A stretch of DNA of 64,000 bases from Nyssa sinensis (taxonomy: Eukaryota > Streptophyta > Magnoliopsida > Cornales > Nyssaceae), in assembly GCA_008638375.1 (NCBI GenBank), contig CM018037.1:33403076-33467075 (forward strand), in the 5' to 3' direction. Positions 12,801 through 26,458 of this stretch are shown here, one piece after another (position 1 is the stretch's first letter; the number at the start of each line of letters is the position of its first letter). A program made the position numbers and the translations under genes. The notes beneath the pieces were generated by a model. It searched no databases. It was not told the origin of the DNA and saw only the letters and a program-made list of their open reading frames with translations.

Positions 12801-15800
12801 ATAACTCATGGTTCACAAGGGCTGCTACTTTATCTCTCCACAAGGACAACTAGTAGCAATGTCCTTTAAAAAAATCCTAAAAAACCTTCAAAATTTGTAT
12901 AGCCCACATTTGCTAGATAATAATGACTTGTATTTAGATTTGCAAGTGATGACTGATGAGAATATGTTGAGATGTACATTTTGAACTGTGCATGATTAGG
13001 CATACTTGTAAGGGTGTAACTGAAATAGTCCGCAAACCAAATGGGATCAATGTTAGAAATTCCTTGACATTCCAAAACTTAACCAGTGTCAATCTAACAT
13101 TGTCATTGTAATAGATAATGAAGCTAATGGGATGAATTTCAGAATTCGAAGACATTCCAAAACCAAGTGTTGTAACCAATCTAAAAGATTAAATATTATA
13201 GACAGTGAACCAAATTGAATCAATTTCAGCAATTCCATAACATTCAAAACCAAAACACTTCACCAGTCAGCCTAAAAGTTTCAATATTATAATTTATAAA
13301 ATAATTGAAGTCAAATTCAGCAATTCAACAACATTCCAAAACCAAAACAGTGTATTAATCAACATTAAAGATTCGATTTTATAGCTTATGAAACAAATGA
13401 AATTTTAGCAATTCAATAATAGTTTATATCCATTGCATCCAATAAACAATAGCTGTAACAGTTTGAACAGTTACACAACAGAGGTGGTACAGTTCTGTAA
13501 ACACTAATAGTAACAGTTGAACTCAAATGGACAAGCTGCAATTGAATAAACAAAATGAACACATGCAAAACAAACAAAATATAATAACAAGAAGTAAACC
13601 CAATACCAGACTGATTGAAACCGTTCCCTCATTTTCCCCTTAAATCAAAACCATAGATCGAACAATTTTGGAGAACATTTGAGGAAATCATGAAAGGAAA
13701 AAAAAAAACCTTAATTTTCACAACAATCATGGGAAAATGTTCGATTAAAACCATTTTCCCCTAAAATGCAAAACCATAGATCAATAACTTTGGGAAACAT
13801 TTGAAGAAATCAAGAAAAAGTAACAAACCTATTAATGCAAAACAAATATGGGAAGCTATTTAATGAAATTTTAAGTAAAACATGCAATATACACTGAGCC
13901 AAATAGATCAAAAGCATTTCCCATTTTCCCCTAAAATTCTAAACTTGAAATCAATACTTTTGGGGAGCGTTTTGGAAAAATAAATAAATAAACAAAAAAA
14001 GGGAAGATATTAGGAAAAAATTTAAATAAAACATGCAATAAATACCAAACTCAACAAATTGAGACCCTTTCTGCATGATTTTCCTAAAATTTAAAACCCT
14101 AAATCACATAATGATAGTTAAAAGTTCAGAATCTGGCAGTTTTAAGCAAAGAGACTACATAAAATGTTAGATAACATCATGTGAGAAATAGAACGCCCAA
14201 CACATCTTAAAAATATATCCATTTTTCTATAAAACAAAACACTATATCTCTGAAACTGGATATTTTGTAACAAATTCCTAAACATTTCAACAATATCATG
14301 CATTGCCAATAACCTGGAGCCCAATCTTGACGTTTGCACCAATTTTCAAAGCCCTAACTTGCATGGCTGTGGTCAAATCAAGCACTTCAATGCATATAAA
14401 TGACATGAAGAGGTAATATAACCTTATTGGAGGTGAGATCAAAAAGAAAAACGGCTACTTCAATTCAATCTCAACTCAACAAAGCTTTCCCAACTATTTG
14501 GGGTTGGCTATATGAATCATTTCTCGCGATTCGGCTTTATTTAAGACCATCCCCTCAGTTAGACCACACATTATCATATCTTTTTTTATTGTCTTTAATA
14601 AAGTTAATTTTGATCTCTTCTGCTCCCTAGCATGACCTCAATGTGAACCATGTTACTCTTCTTTACTGGTGCAGTTACTAGTCTTCGCTGTACATAGCCA
14701 TATCACCTTAATAAGTTTTCTCTTAGAAAAATGGTTTCCTATAGGATGAAATTCAGTGTATGGGCAGATGGCCACTATGATACTTTGTTGCTTCAACTGA
14801 TTGAGCAAAAAAGTGAGGATGAAAAAGAGATCAAATCAGTGTGGTATGTGGGGTGTATATACTCCAGGGTTAAGTTGGTCATTTCACGAACTTATCCCAT
14901 TTAGTTGTTATATGGAACAAGTATTACTCCCACCCAAAGGGATTGTATAATCCTGAAAAATGGCCACTATTTGGATTTTGGTCCTTCAGGCTTCGTACCC
15001 CCTCTTTTTTCCAAAGGCTTTTTGTGCATCCAAATGCAAGACAAGGGGGGACTGGTGCCATTCAATCTCACCCCCAAATGTGGCCTAATTCTTTTCGCCA
15101 AGTCAACTTCAACCTTTTGCTAAGGTGCGAGTGGGATGAGATCCATGACTCCCATGAGTCCCATCCTTTGTCACTAGACCCTGTTCAGTGTCTGTTTGAA
15201 CTCGTGGAAAGATTTTATTCATTTTTATCAACAAATTACAAGCTTTATCTTTTTAACTCATAAAATGTGATTTTGGCTAAGCACATCTTTTTTGGACATG
15301 TTTGTTTTGACTTTTGACTGCATACTAATATCTTATTCAGCATCTGCTTTTGTTTTACTGAAAGTTCACAGTATTTCCATCCTATTTCATTTTTATAAAT
15401 GACAACAATTTAGATGTGAACTGTATAACCTTTATAACCTTTATATGTACACAGTAGAGACATGCACAGACTCATCTTTACAAATTGAACATCAATACTT
15501 TTTTTTGTATTTCTGTCCTCATGATCTGTTATTATTAATTCTTTTTTTTGGTGAAATCTAGAGGAGGTGTATGAATGCAGAGCGAGATATGATGTCTAAG
15601 AAACTAGCATTGCAAGATGTGAAGAATTCGTATAATGTGGAATCTAGTTCAGCACCTGCATCAACTGTTGATGAGCTTCGTCTTGAGATATCTGTTTGTT
15701 CCCCATACTCATGTGACCTAGGGTTCTTATCTGTCATTGATTGTCTAATATGGATTATTTTTACATTATATCTTTCTTTGGTGATGTCCAGAAAGTCCAG

Positions 15801-18800
15801 GATGAGATACGAGAAAAGGAAATGTTATTAAAGAAGTTGATGATGAGAATGAACGAAGCAGAAACTAAAGCCAAAAATCTTAAAATTTCATTTGAGAATC
15901 TATGTGGTATGGTTATCATCTTGTTTACATCCTATATTTGATTTAAACATTTCTCCCGTTATACATGCTTCTTTGTCAATATTGAAAATGTAGTGTCGGC
16001 AAAAGAGGAAATTGATGCCTTTGAGAAAGCTGAGCATGAGCTAATGCTGATTGAAGAAGATCTACGTTCTGCAGAAGCGGTCCTTCCCACATCTCCTTTA
16101 GAACTTTTATCCTTGCTAATTCTTGTAGTTTTTTACTTTTCCTTTTTTTCCCCTCTAGTTGGAGCTTTTGCTTACTGCCATAGCTGTTATTTAGGATATG
16201 CAAGGTTGTTAACATTGTAAAAATACACTATTATCTCAGGAGAAGATTCATTATGAGGGGGTGATGAGTGGCAAGGTTCTTCCTGAGATGAAAGAGGCAG
16301 AGGCACAATATGAGGAGCTCAAACACAACCGCAAGGTGTGTTTTAAACCCTGCTTTGGAAATTGAAATTGTTGCTTTGAATGATAGGTTCATATTGATGT
16401 TTTGAATTATAACTCCACCTTGCAGCCCCATTGTCCTTTTTTAAAATGTAGCTCCAACAGTTGCATGAGATTGGTCCAAATCTATTTTTCCTCCCTCTAC
16501 GTTTGGTGAGAATATTGGCCTATGATTTAATTAATTTATTGGTACCTTGCACCTTCTATGGAAATCCTAACAGGCCTTTTTTTTTTGTTTTTTTTGGGGG
16601 GGGGGGGGGGAGGGGGTTGGGGGAATATAGGCCTAATATTGTCATTTGCTGATATTAGTATAGCTTTGCATCCAGTTTGAGTTATTCCCTGAAATCATCA
16701 TTTGAATTTTTTGTTCGTTTTGTAGTCTGGTATAGTAGGCTTTCCTTAGTTTTTTCAGTTTAAAATTTGGTCCTGTTTCTATGGATCATTTTTGTGCATT
16801 GTGGAATAGCTGTACATACTTATTGAAGTAAAAGCCATTCGTATAGGCATCTACAAGTACCTAATGTATATCTTGTAATAAAATTGCAGGAGAGTTACAA
16901 AAAGGCATCTATTATTTGTCCTGAAAGTGAGATTGAATCTTTAGGTGGTTGTGAAGGGAGTACCCCAGAACAACTTAGTGCCCAATTAAGTAGGCTAAAT
17001 CAGAGACTTCGGCATGAAAGCCAGAGGTATGGATGCGATATGTTTTTTACTTTATTACTTGAACAACGTGCAAGTGTAGTTCTTAAGATTAAGCTTTCTT
17101 TGCAGATATGCTGAATCTATTGATGATCTCAGAATGTTGCATGAGAATAAAGAGCATAAAATTTTGAGAAAACAACAAACTTACCAAGCCTTTCGAGAGA
17201 AATTGAATGTAAGTTCCATTTCCCTTTTCTTCTATATATTAATGTTTTCAAGGACCAAAATGTACATATTCTCCTTTGATGAGATTCCTTTGTTAAGTTT
17301 TGTGCCTTCCTCTTCATGAATTTTTTCATCAGGGTTTCACAAATATCCCTCTAAATTTCTACCCTGCCTGATATAATCAAAACTTCTTGATATTTCCATT
17401 GAATTTTGGCAAGAAGCTGTTTTTCGAAATATTTACTAGTTCAATTTTAAATTCTTAGCTCCACTAAAATCTATGACCATATGAAAGAGCCAATTACTTG
17501 CTTTTGTGACGTTCAAGTTGCTTGCCAAGTTGAAATTGAATTGCAGCCCACATTGATGAGGCTTGCGGCAAAGGTGATTGCACAATTTGGAGGGAAGACC
17601 CTCAAGACCGACGAAACGGGAGAGCAAAGGGGAGCAAATTGACTTATTGTTGAGTGAGGGATGAACGTGGTTTGCCGATTGAGGGTTGCGAGGGAAGAGT
17701 TTGAGTTGCTCTGTAAAACCCTAGAAGTTGTCCCGCACTAAGATAGAAGGAAGGGGTTCACAAAATTTCTTCATTGAAGAAAGCAGAGTGTAACGGTGAT
17801 GTGTGTATTCATCCTTGAGCTACATAGAGGGATGGGTTTTGGCAGCGATTTTGAAAGTCAGGGAATCTAAATGCTATTGAAAGGGGATGTCATGCCCCGA
17901 GCCCCAAACACTAGAGGGTGATCCTGCTCACTAGGATCCTTCAAGGCCATTTAAGTCATTCCCATATTAATTAAGTTACATGGTCAGTTATATGAAATTC
18001 TTACTTCACTTAAGTCCATTTTAAATTCGTTAGTGAGGTAAGGTCGCGAGTGCTTCATCTCAGTTACACTCCTAAGTGTTAGGAGTCTTATATGATCGAT
18101 ACCCAAGCCCAAAATTGATACAATCAACTACCCAATCATTTTAGTCATGCTTGGGAAGTAGTACAAATTAATACCCCCATTCGATTCATTTTACATAAAC
18201 TAGTGAAGGAATGCTTTATGTCTTTCAATTTAGTTTCCACCTATTTAGTGAGTGTTACGGATCATTCAAGAACAAAAAACCATGCCTCTCAACTTATAAT
18301 TAATCGTAGGTAAATTACACAAGTATTAAAAATAATTTGGAGGGATAAAAATATTAAGGAAAGAGGGAATAACTGAGCTCAGTACCACCCCGATCGGTCG
18401 TCTGGTCCAGCCCAACCGGACTTTTGGTCTCAGGGGTACAAAGATGTTGCAAGCAACTCTCTGACCAGACTTTCGGTCTGCCTAGGTAGTGGACCTCCAT
18501 TTTTTATATTTTGATTCCTTTTTGTTGCCAAGACTTTAGGGTTCCTTACCTACCTTCTTAGCATATATTTAAACAATTGTTTCACCTTCCAAAATGACTA
18601 AATTGATGGCCAAAAGCATTGTTTCATTTTCCTCAAGTGAGGAAACTCAAATTTCCCCCCTTCACTGAAATTCCCAATTTTCTTCCTCAAGGAGTAATTC
18701 AAATTTCTCCCTTCTAATTTATTAATTGATATTTACTACAAGAGGTCCAAAGGAGTATTCATTTAAGAAACAAACTTTAGAATTTAAATATTACATGTCC

Positions 18801-21800
18801 ATTTACTTACACAACACAAAGTTTTAAAAGTCAAATTAATATTGGTCTCACTTCCACTAACTTCCAAAATTTCAAAACAAGTCACGTTGATGCTTATACA
18901 TTCACTTCCAAAATTTCCAAACATAAAAAGGGTGAGGATCCACCATGCTTTAATCCACATTTGCTCCAAGCTTCATTTTTCATCTAAAGAATGTGGTTTT
19001 GGGGTGAGCACGACGACTAAGTAAAGAGATGCATATCGCCCATAATACGACAACGGTGGCATGTTCAAGTGTTGTGAAATGTTATGCCATAAGCAAACAA
19101 GTTATATCATAAGATTTTCCCCATAGATGCACCATGTCAAATATAGAAGAACTTATGTTTTAATATGTCGCATGCTTTAATATAATTCATAACATACAAA
19201 CTCCATCAAGTAAGTATTCAATTACATCAACCACCACCCACAAATGCAAGTAGAACACATATAAACAACCACTACTTATTTGTAACCATTTTCACAACAT
19301 GACTCCCATTTATGATCCATGCCTCCCAAGCATGTCTCACACCTCCTTCTACTAGTATAATTAGGAAATTACTAATTCCTTATACTTGCGGGACAAGAAA
19401 ATACTAATACTAATACTAATACTAATCTAAACACAATTAGGAAACTGAAAAATCAAAGTAAACAGGTAAAAATTAGACCTCCGTGGCAATGGTGAGAAAC
19501 CCTTGCATTGCTCATTTTCCGGGTCATATTCGGGGTATGATGTAGGACAAATATGATACCCTAAAATTAAGGATATTTGTTTGAGAGTTGTATTAGGGTT
19601 TTTTAGTTCCCAAATTTGAGCTCATCTCAAATTGATTATCTTTATTATTTTTATTCAAAATAGGAGTTTTTATTCTATTACAATTAGAATAAAAATATGA
19701 GTTATGGTTTCCTAGTCAAAATATTAGTATTTTAGATATGATGTAATAGGTCTTTAAGGTTCTGATTTTTATCAATAATATTTAATTATGAATTTTACAA
19801 AAAAATTTCTCTTGTTGGGTGAGTAATCCCTATGTTACTTGGATCCCAAGGAATTTGATGTGCTCAATTCTATTCACGTTTTCGTGTTGCATTAGTCAGT
19901 ATTAGAGCAATGATTTGTACAGTGCAATGACAAACAACAGAGTCAAGAACACAAATTCCATTGACGTTGGTCGTGCGATCGAGGCTATGTTGGGTATGGT
20001 TCTATGTTGGATATGATTGAAGAAGATAAGCAGCAATGCAATGATTTGTTTACTGAGATCCGCGAGATGCTTCTGGGATTCGATTTCAGAGCTAATAGAG
20101 ACTCTCCAATCTACAAGAATCGGGTCGGAGAATTTTCCTAAGGCCAACTTGTTGATAGATTTAGAAGAGACATATATGATGATAAAAGTCGCGATAGATA
20201 CTACGGAAGTCATGCGTTTCAAAGTTCTTGCATGGAGATTGGTTTACCATCTTCCAATGATCATCTTTGTATTGAGACAAAAACTGAAGATCTTCAATGT
20301 GTGACAACTCCCATTGTGGAGAAAATTGAAGAAGAAGAAAGTTCAGAATTAATAGAGCAAAGTGTGGATCTAGTAGCACCAATAGATCCTACAAGTTCTT
20401 TTGTGGAAGAAGAAATTGTTACAGGAAAGCAAGAAAACCCTATTGAAGTTTTGAACAGTAAAGATGAAACTGAACCTGAGTTCACGAAGGATGATGATTA
20501 TGATGCTTACAAGAAGATTAAAATTTTAGCGTTGGATTAAAATGACGATTGTTTTATTATTGGAGCATTATTGTCATCAAAACAAGAGCTAGAACTTTCA
20601 AACTTCATAGAACATGTGAAAGAGAGATTTTTCGACCCTTCATGGACCCTTGAAAAAGGATATTGGTACATCTAGTTAACTTGAGGACGAGTTCTTTTCA
20701 AGTGGGTGAGTCTGATGTAGGACAAATATAGTACCTTAAAAATAAGGATATTGATTTTAGAATTATTGTAGGATTCTTTAGTTTTCAAATTTGAGCTCAT
20801 TTCAAATTGATTATTTTAGATAAATATCTATTATTTTCTATTCTAAATAGGACTCCTTATTTTACTAGGATTAAGATAAAAGTAGGAGTTATGATTTCCT
20901 AGTTAAAATAGTAGTATTTTGGCTCTCTAAATATGATGTAATAGGTCTTTATAGTTATGTTTTTTATTAAAAATATTTAATTATGAATTTTAGAGAATTT
21001 TTTTTCTCTTGTTGGGTGAGTAATCCTAGTGTTACTTGGATATTAAGGAATTTGACGTGTTCAATTCCAATTTATGTTTTCATGCAGCGTTAATTAATTA
21101 GTGAAAATTTTATAGGTCTCTACAAGGGAAGAGTTGAGAGATCATTCAAAGAGATAGCGATGATTAAGGGGTGGCCAAAATTGTCGCTAGAGGTGGCAAT
21201 GAGGGATTAGATGCATGGGAAGATGTGTTCGTGACCTTAGAGTCATGCAAGGAAAGATTTGAGTATTTTGGGGACTGTTTGATCAGAAGAGTAGGTTGGT
21301 TGAACAATCCAGTTTTGGAAAGGCACGAAGAGTAGAGTTGGGTGGCTTGGTGATTGGGCGTGTCGGCTGGTGTGAGGGTGGCGGATATGCATGGAGCCTT
21401 GTTCTTGTTTGAACTACCTTCAAAGGAAGAGGCTTCTAGAATTCTCAACCATTGAGGCTGGACAATCTATGGGGAGCCAGTGTTGTTGGACTTGGACTGA
21501 TGGACTGTTTTTGGTTGTTGTCATCAGTTGGAGATGGAACCCAAGGAAATATAGGTGCTCTTTATGGGTTTGCTGGTGTTTCCATGGTGCCAAGAAGTTT
21601 TCAAGCTATTAGAAGAGATAAAGGAGTGGGAGGTGGTGGATACCATGCAATCTTGTTATGGTGATAAGGTGCCAGGCTTATCGCCAGGCACAGATGGGTT
21701 TTCAATGACATTTTTCAACATGTTGATTGGTGATTAGAAGGGATGTGATAGTTGTGTTTAATGGCAGTTTTGGGAAAAGTATTGACGCCTCATTTGTTAT

Positions 21801-24498
21801 GCTAATTCCCAAGTAAGAGGAAGCGGAAAATAGTCGAGACTTTAGGTCAATTAACTTGGCGGGAGGGATGTGTAAATTGTTAGCTAAAGTTCTTTCTTTT
21901 AGAATGAAGAGGGTGTTGGGTCATTTAACACCCGAGAGCTAGAATGCGTTTTTTTTTTTCTTTTGCAGGGTGGGGTCAAATATTGAATGCTACTTTGATT
22001 GCAAATGAGTACATTGATGAAAGGAGGAAAAGCCTTAAAAAGGGCGGTATGTAGGCTTACTATTGGGAAGGCTTGTGATCATATTAATTGGGAGTTTCTT
22101 TTGTTCATTCTTCGAAAGGTGGGATTCAGATATAGATGGGTATCGAGAATTCCCTTGGATGATTATTTGGGGTTCCAAAGCTTCAATAAGGTAGTTTTTT
22201 TTTTTTTTTTGTGTGGTCTATTGCATAGGGAGCAGGACTATGGATAATTTGCAAAATAGAGCTTATAGGCTAGCTAGTATGTGCTACATGTGGGGAAGGG
22301 GAAGAGACAATTAACCATATCTTTCTTCATTGTCCTACTGCGAGGGAGGCATGGTGTCCTCTCTTTTATCTCTTTGGTGCCTCTCTCAGTGTGGATTTCT
22401 TAGGTGGGTGGCTGGGGGCAGAGTTGGGAGGACTGCAAGGAAGGTGTTGAGACTAACACTGTTATGTCTCTTAAGGTGTTTGTAGAGGGGAAGGAATAGA
22501 ATAATCTTTAAAGGAGAGGAGATGCCACTTTGTAGGTTTAAACATAGTTTTTAAAGATGTTATAATTTTGGGTTATTGAGTCACATGACTCGTACCCCTT
22601 TTTTATGTAGATTCTCATGTAGATTTTTTTTTAAAGCATTGAGGCTGCAAATTTAAGCCCTATCCGTTTGTGCAAATGGGTTCGCCTCCCCTGGTGATTT
22701 TTTTATAATACTTAGCTATATATATATATATGACCATATGGTTTGTACAACCATGAGTTATTAAAACAACTTAAAAGCTACTTTGTTTCAATTATAGAAG
22801 ATTTCTGCTACTCAAAATTCACAAGTAGAAGCAATTGTAAAACTTGAAAATCAAGTTGATTATGCAATAAAACTCTTGGAGAAAAGGATGAGAGAAGGGA
22901 ACTTAATCTAGACCTAGATAGGTACAATGCAGGGAATCTGTTGTGATGAAGGAAAGGCGCCATGAAATTTTAGAACATCAATGATTCAATGAAAAAGGTA
23001 TGCCGTGAAATTGATGAATTCTAAGGTAATCAAATGACTTTCCTTGAACAGCTCATTTCTACGGAAAATTATTTCGATTGCTATACTATGCATGAGAATG
23101 CGACGGTTTACTTTGCGAAGATAGAATTAAAAGGGGCAGCCCATTTATTGTGGTATAGAATTGAAGATCAACTCTATAGAGCTGAGCAAGCACCTATAAA
23201 CAAGTGGGATGAGATGAAGTGAATGATGAAAGAACACTTTCTTCCTACCAACTACAAGAAAACCTACCACAGAGATATTCTATCTCAAACAAAGTACTAA
23301 ATCTGCTTATGGGACATCACTAAAAAGTTTTCCAATGTGGCTACTAGAGATACTGGCAAGGAAAGGATGTCTGCGGGTAATCGTGCAAAACAGATTGATA
23401 TTACTCCATTATGTTAGAAATGTGATGGTTATGGTCACAATGTTGTCATATGTTGAAACAAAGGTTTGCACTTCTTCTATGAAGAATAAGCAGCTAGATG
23501 TGATTCAAAACTTCAAGGTGAGGCGCATGATGAAGAAAAACTTGATGAATGATCATACTATGGTGATAATACAACTAAAAACCATGGTCTTAATGCGTCC
23601 CAACCATAGGTGATACCAAAGGAAAAAGAATAAAGTAAGGACAACATTAATAGCTCTCTTGTGAGACATTGTGTCCTTGAGCCAAAGGAAGAAAGAAGAA
23701 ACATAAACATAAGATTATATTAAAACTAGAGGTTGAATATGCGAGGTCCCAAGTGGGCATCATTTTAAAATTTAACCAATTTCCAACATTTCTCTCTTCA
23801 TTGAATTTACTTTTTCTTCAACTTCTTGTGGACTCTGTCACAATCATAGGGGGTAAAGGCTCAATTTGCACAAGACTGCCAAGATTTCCTAAGACTTAGT
23901 AAAAGGTCGACATATGGTGTGAATTCAATATTTTTACAATTGAAACAATTCAAAGTATGCAACACAGACAAATCAAATTTTTTAAAGGAAAAAAACAAGA
24001 GTGAGTTTTTTAGCATTTCAACTAAGAGGATTAGTTAAATCAATACACATCTTTTCAATTTGTATCCCAACCAGTCAAATACATGTGCCATTGATACAAT
24101 TCAAAATATATAATTAAAATTAGTTGAGAATTTATGATAAAAAGAAGGGCAAAAGAAAGAAGAAATTTAAGTCTTTTAGCATATCAACTAAGAGGGTTAG
24201 CTAAGCCAATGTACATGTATCCTTTCAATCTCCATGTGTATCAACTAAATCAAGTGCCATTCTAAATGGTCAATGATAAAATGCTACAATTTATGTAGCA
24301 AAAATACTCTATTTTGGCTCACGTGTCCGTGTTGGACACGTGACAGAGACCAACACTCTCGGACATGTGAAAAAAGAGTATTCACATTTTTTATTTTTTT
24401 TGAATTTTGGACATGTTCTGGACACATTTGGGATACATTTTTTTTTTTGGGATTTTTTTCTCTTTTTCTCATCTTTTCCTTAGTTCTTCTTTTTTGTC

Positions 24499-24543
<45 letters not shown>

Positions 24544-26409
24544 TATATATACATATACATATATACATAAATATGTTCAATGTAATAGTTAATAAATTTG
24601 TTTTGGAACTTTAATCATTGATGTTGATAATTAGATGAAGTTCTTGAATTTTATTTACAGCCTTTGTTATTTTATTATTGTCGGAAGTATTTTAGAGAAT
24701 GAAAAAGATATATTCTTCTTTCTAGGTGGTCAAGATTTATAATCACAACTTACAAGTAAATACGGAAACTATCATAAATTAGTTCCTACAATCAACCAAC
24801 CAGTCAATCAATCCATCCATCCATCAATCAATATAATGCCTAAATTAAGCTACAGATTAAACTCAATATAATATTTACAACACTCCCCCTCAAGCTTGAG
24901 AGTATATATCTATAACTCCCAGCTTGCTACAAATAGAGTTAATGATAGTCTTAGATAAAACTTTGATGAAGATATCGGCAAGTTGATTACTAGAAGGAAC
25001 AAATGAAGTGATGATTTATCAATCATGATAGGACAAAGAAATTGCTAGAGCAAAGATTTGAGAAGCGAGAGAAGCTGTCTGAGACTGGATGGGCTGAGGG
25101 AGCTGAGAGGCTCTGCCGAAGGTGATGAGAGGCTCGGTCGAGGAGGTCGAGAGGTGTCGAAGGAGCCGAAAGTCTCTGCCGAGGGAGAAGAAAGGCACTG
25201 AGAAGGGGAGAACCTATGGTTTAGAAAATCTACTTTAATACCATGTCAAAAGTATTTTAGAAAATAAAAAAGATATATTATTCTCTAGGAGATCAAGGTT
25301 TATAGTCACAACTTACAAGTAAATAAGGAAACTATCATAAATTAGTTCGTACAATCAATACAATTAACCAACCAATCCAACCATCAATCAACCACGCAAA
25401 GATGTACCTTGTCTCTTACCCAAAATATGATTCTTGGGTGTGGAGTCGCATATCAGGAGTTTGTTCTAACAGTCACGCATTCAACGGAACCCTGGTTGGC
25501 ATGTCTTTGTCATCAGGAAAAAAAAAGGTATAACTATTCTTATTTTCAGTTTTTGACTGCATTGTTTGATGTCATCTTTGTTTGTTATTTGATTATTAAT
25601 CAGATTTCTCCTTGATGTATAACTATCCTTTGCCACATTGCCATTGAGAATTCTAGCTTTCTATTCAAATTCCAGGCATGTCAGAAAGCCCTAGAGTTAC
25701 GATGGAGCAAGTTTCAAAGAAATGCAACTCTTTTGAAGCGCCAGTTGACTTGGCAGTATGATCTCTTCTCATCATTACCAAAGCACCCATTCTTCTGTTT
25801 CCTGTTTGCTTTTCTTCTCTCTTTTCTGCAACTTTTTGTTTCAACTGCTTAATCAATTAATGTTTGCAACTAGATTTAATGGTCATTTGAGAAAGAAAGG
25901 GATCAGTGGGCACATTAAAGTCAGTTATGAAGAGAAAACCCTCTCTGTAGAGGTAAGTAACTTGCGTCATAATGAAATTCTTTTGTAAATGTGATTAGTT
26001 GTCCTTGGCTACAGTAGTGTGATGGGAGTTTTTTACTGCATCTACCTCATTACTTGGATATATCAGGATTGACTTGACCTTTTTCTTGATAAAATTTTTC
26101 TACTTTTTAGGTGAAGATGCCCCAAGATGCATCGAACAACACTGTTCGTGACACTAGAGGGCTTTCAGGTTTCCTTCCAATTTCACATGTTTCATATCAT
26201 AGACTCTGTAACCTTTTTATGGTTTTGGAACTTCATGATCCTAAATCTTTTAGATTTGGTTATTTTTTGATGGTTCTAATCATGGTGATAGATACAGGAT
26301 CTTCCATGAGTAGATTAGGCCATTGGGTAAATGTAAGGGACAGGTCCTGGAAAGGGTTGGGGGAAGGCAATGCGTGCTAGGGGCAATGGGAAAAAAGAAA
26401 AAAGAAGAC

Positions 26410-26458
<49 letters not shown>

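Noticed and set aside
22800..22905. Helical remnant as a missing SMC6 exon
   Set aside because: The SMC6 exons at 17106-17208 and 25676-25755 join directly in frame and match the continuous plant SMC6 order, leaving no gap to fill.
24273..24614. Hydrophobic 113-residue frame as a membrane protein
   Set aside because: It is produced by poly-T tracts and the AT/AC microsatellite (YIYIYIY, HTHTH).
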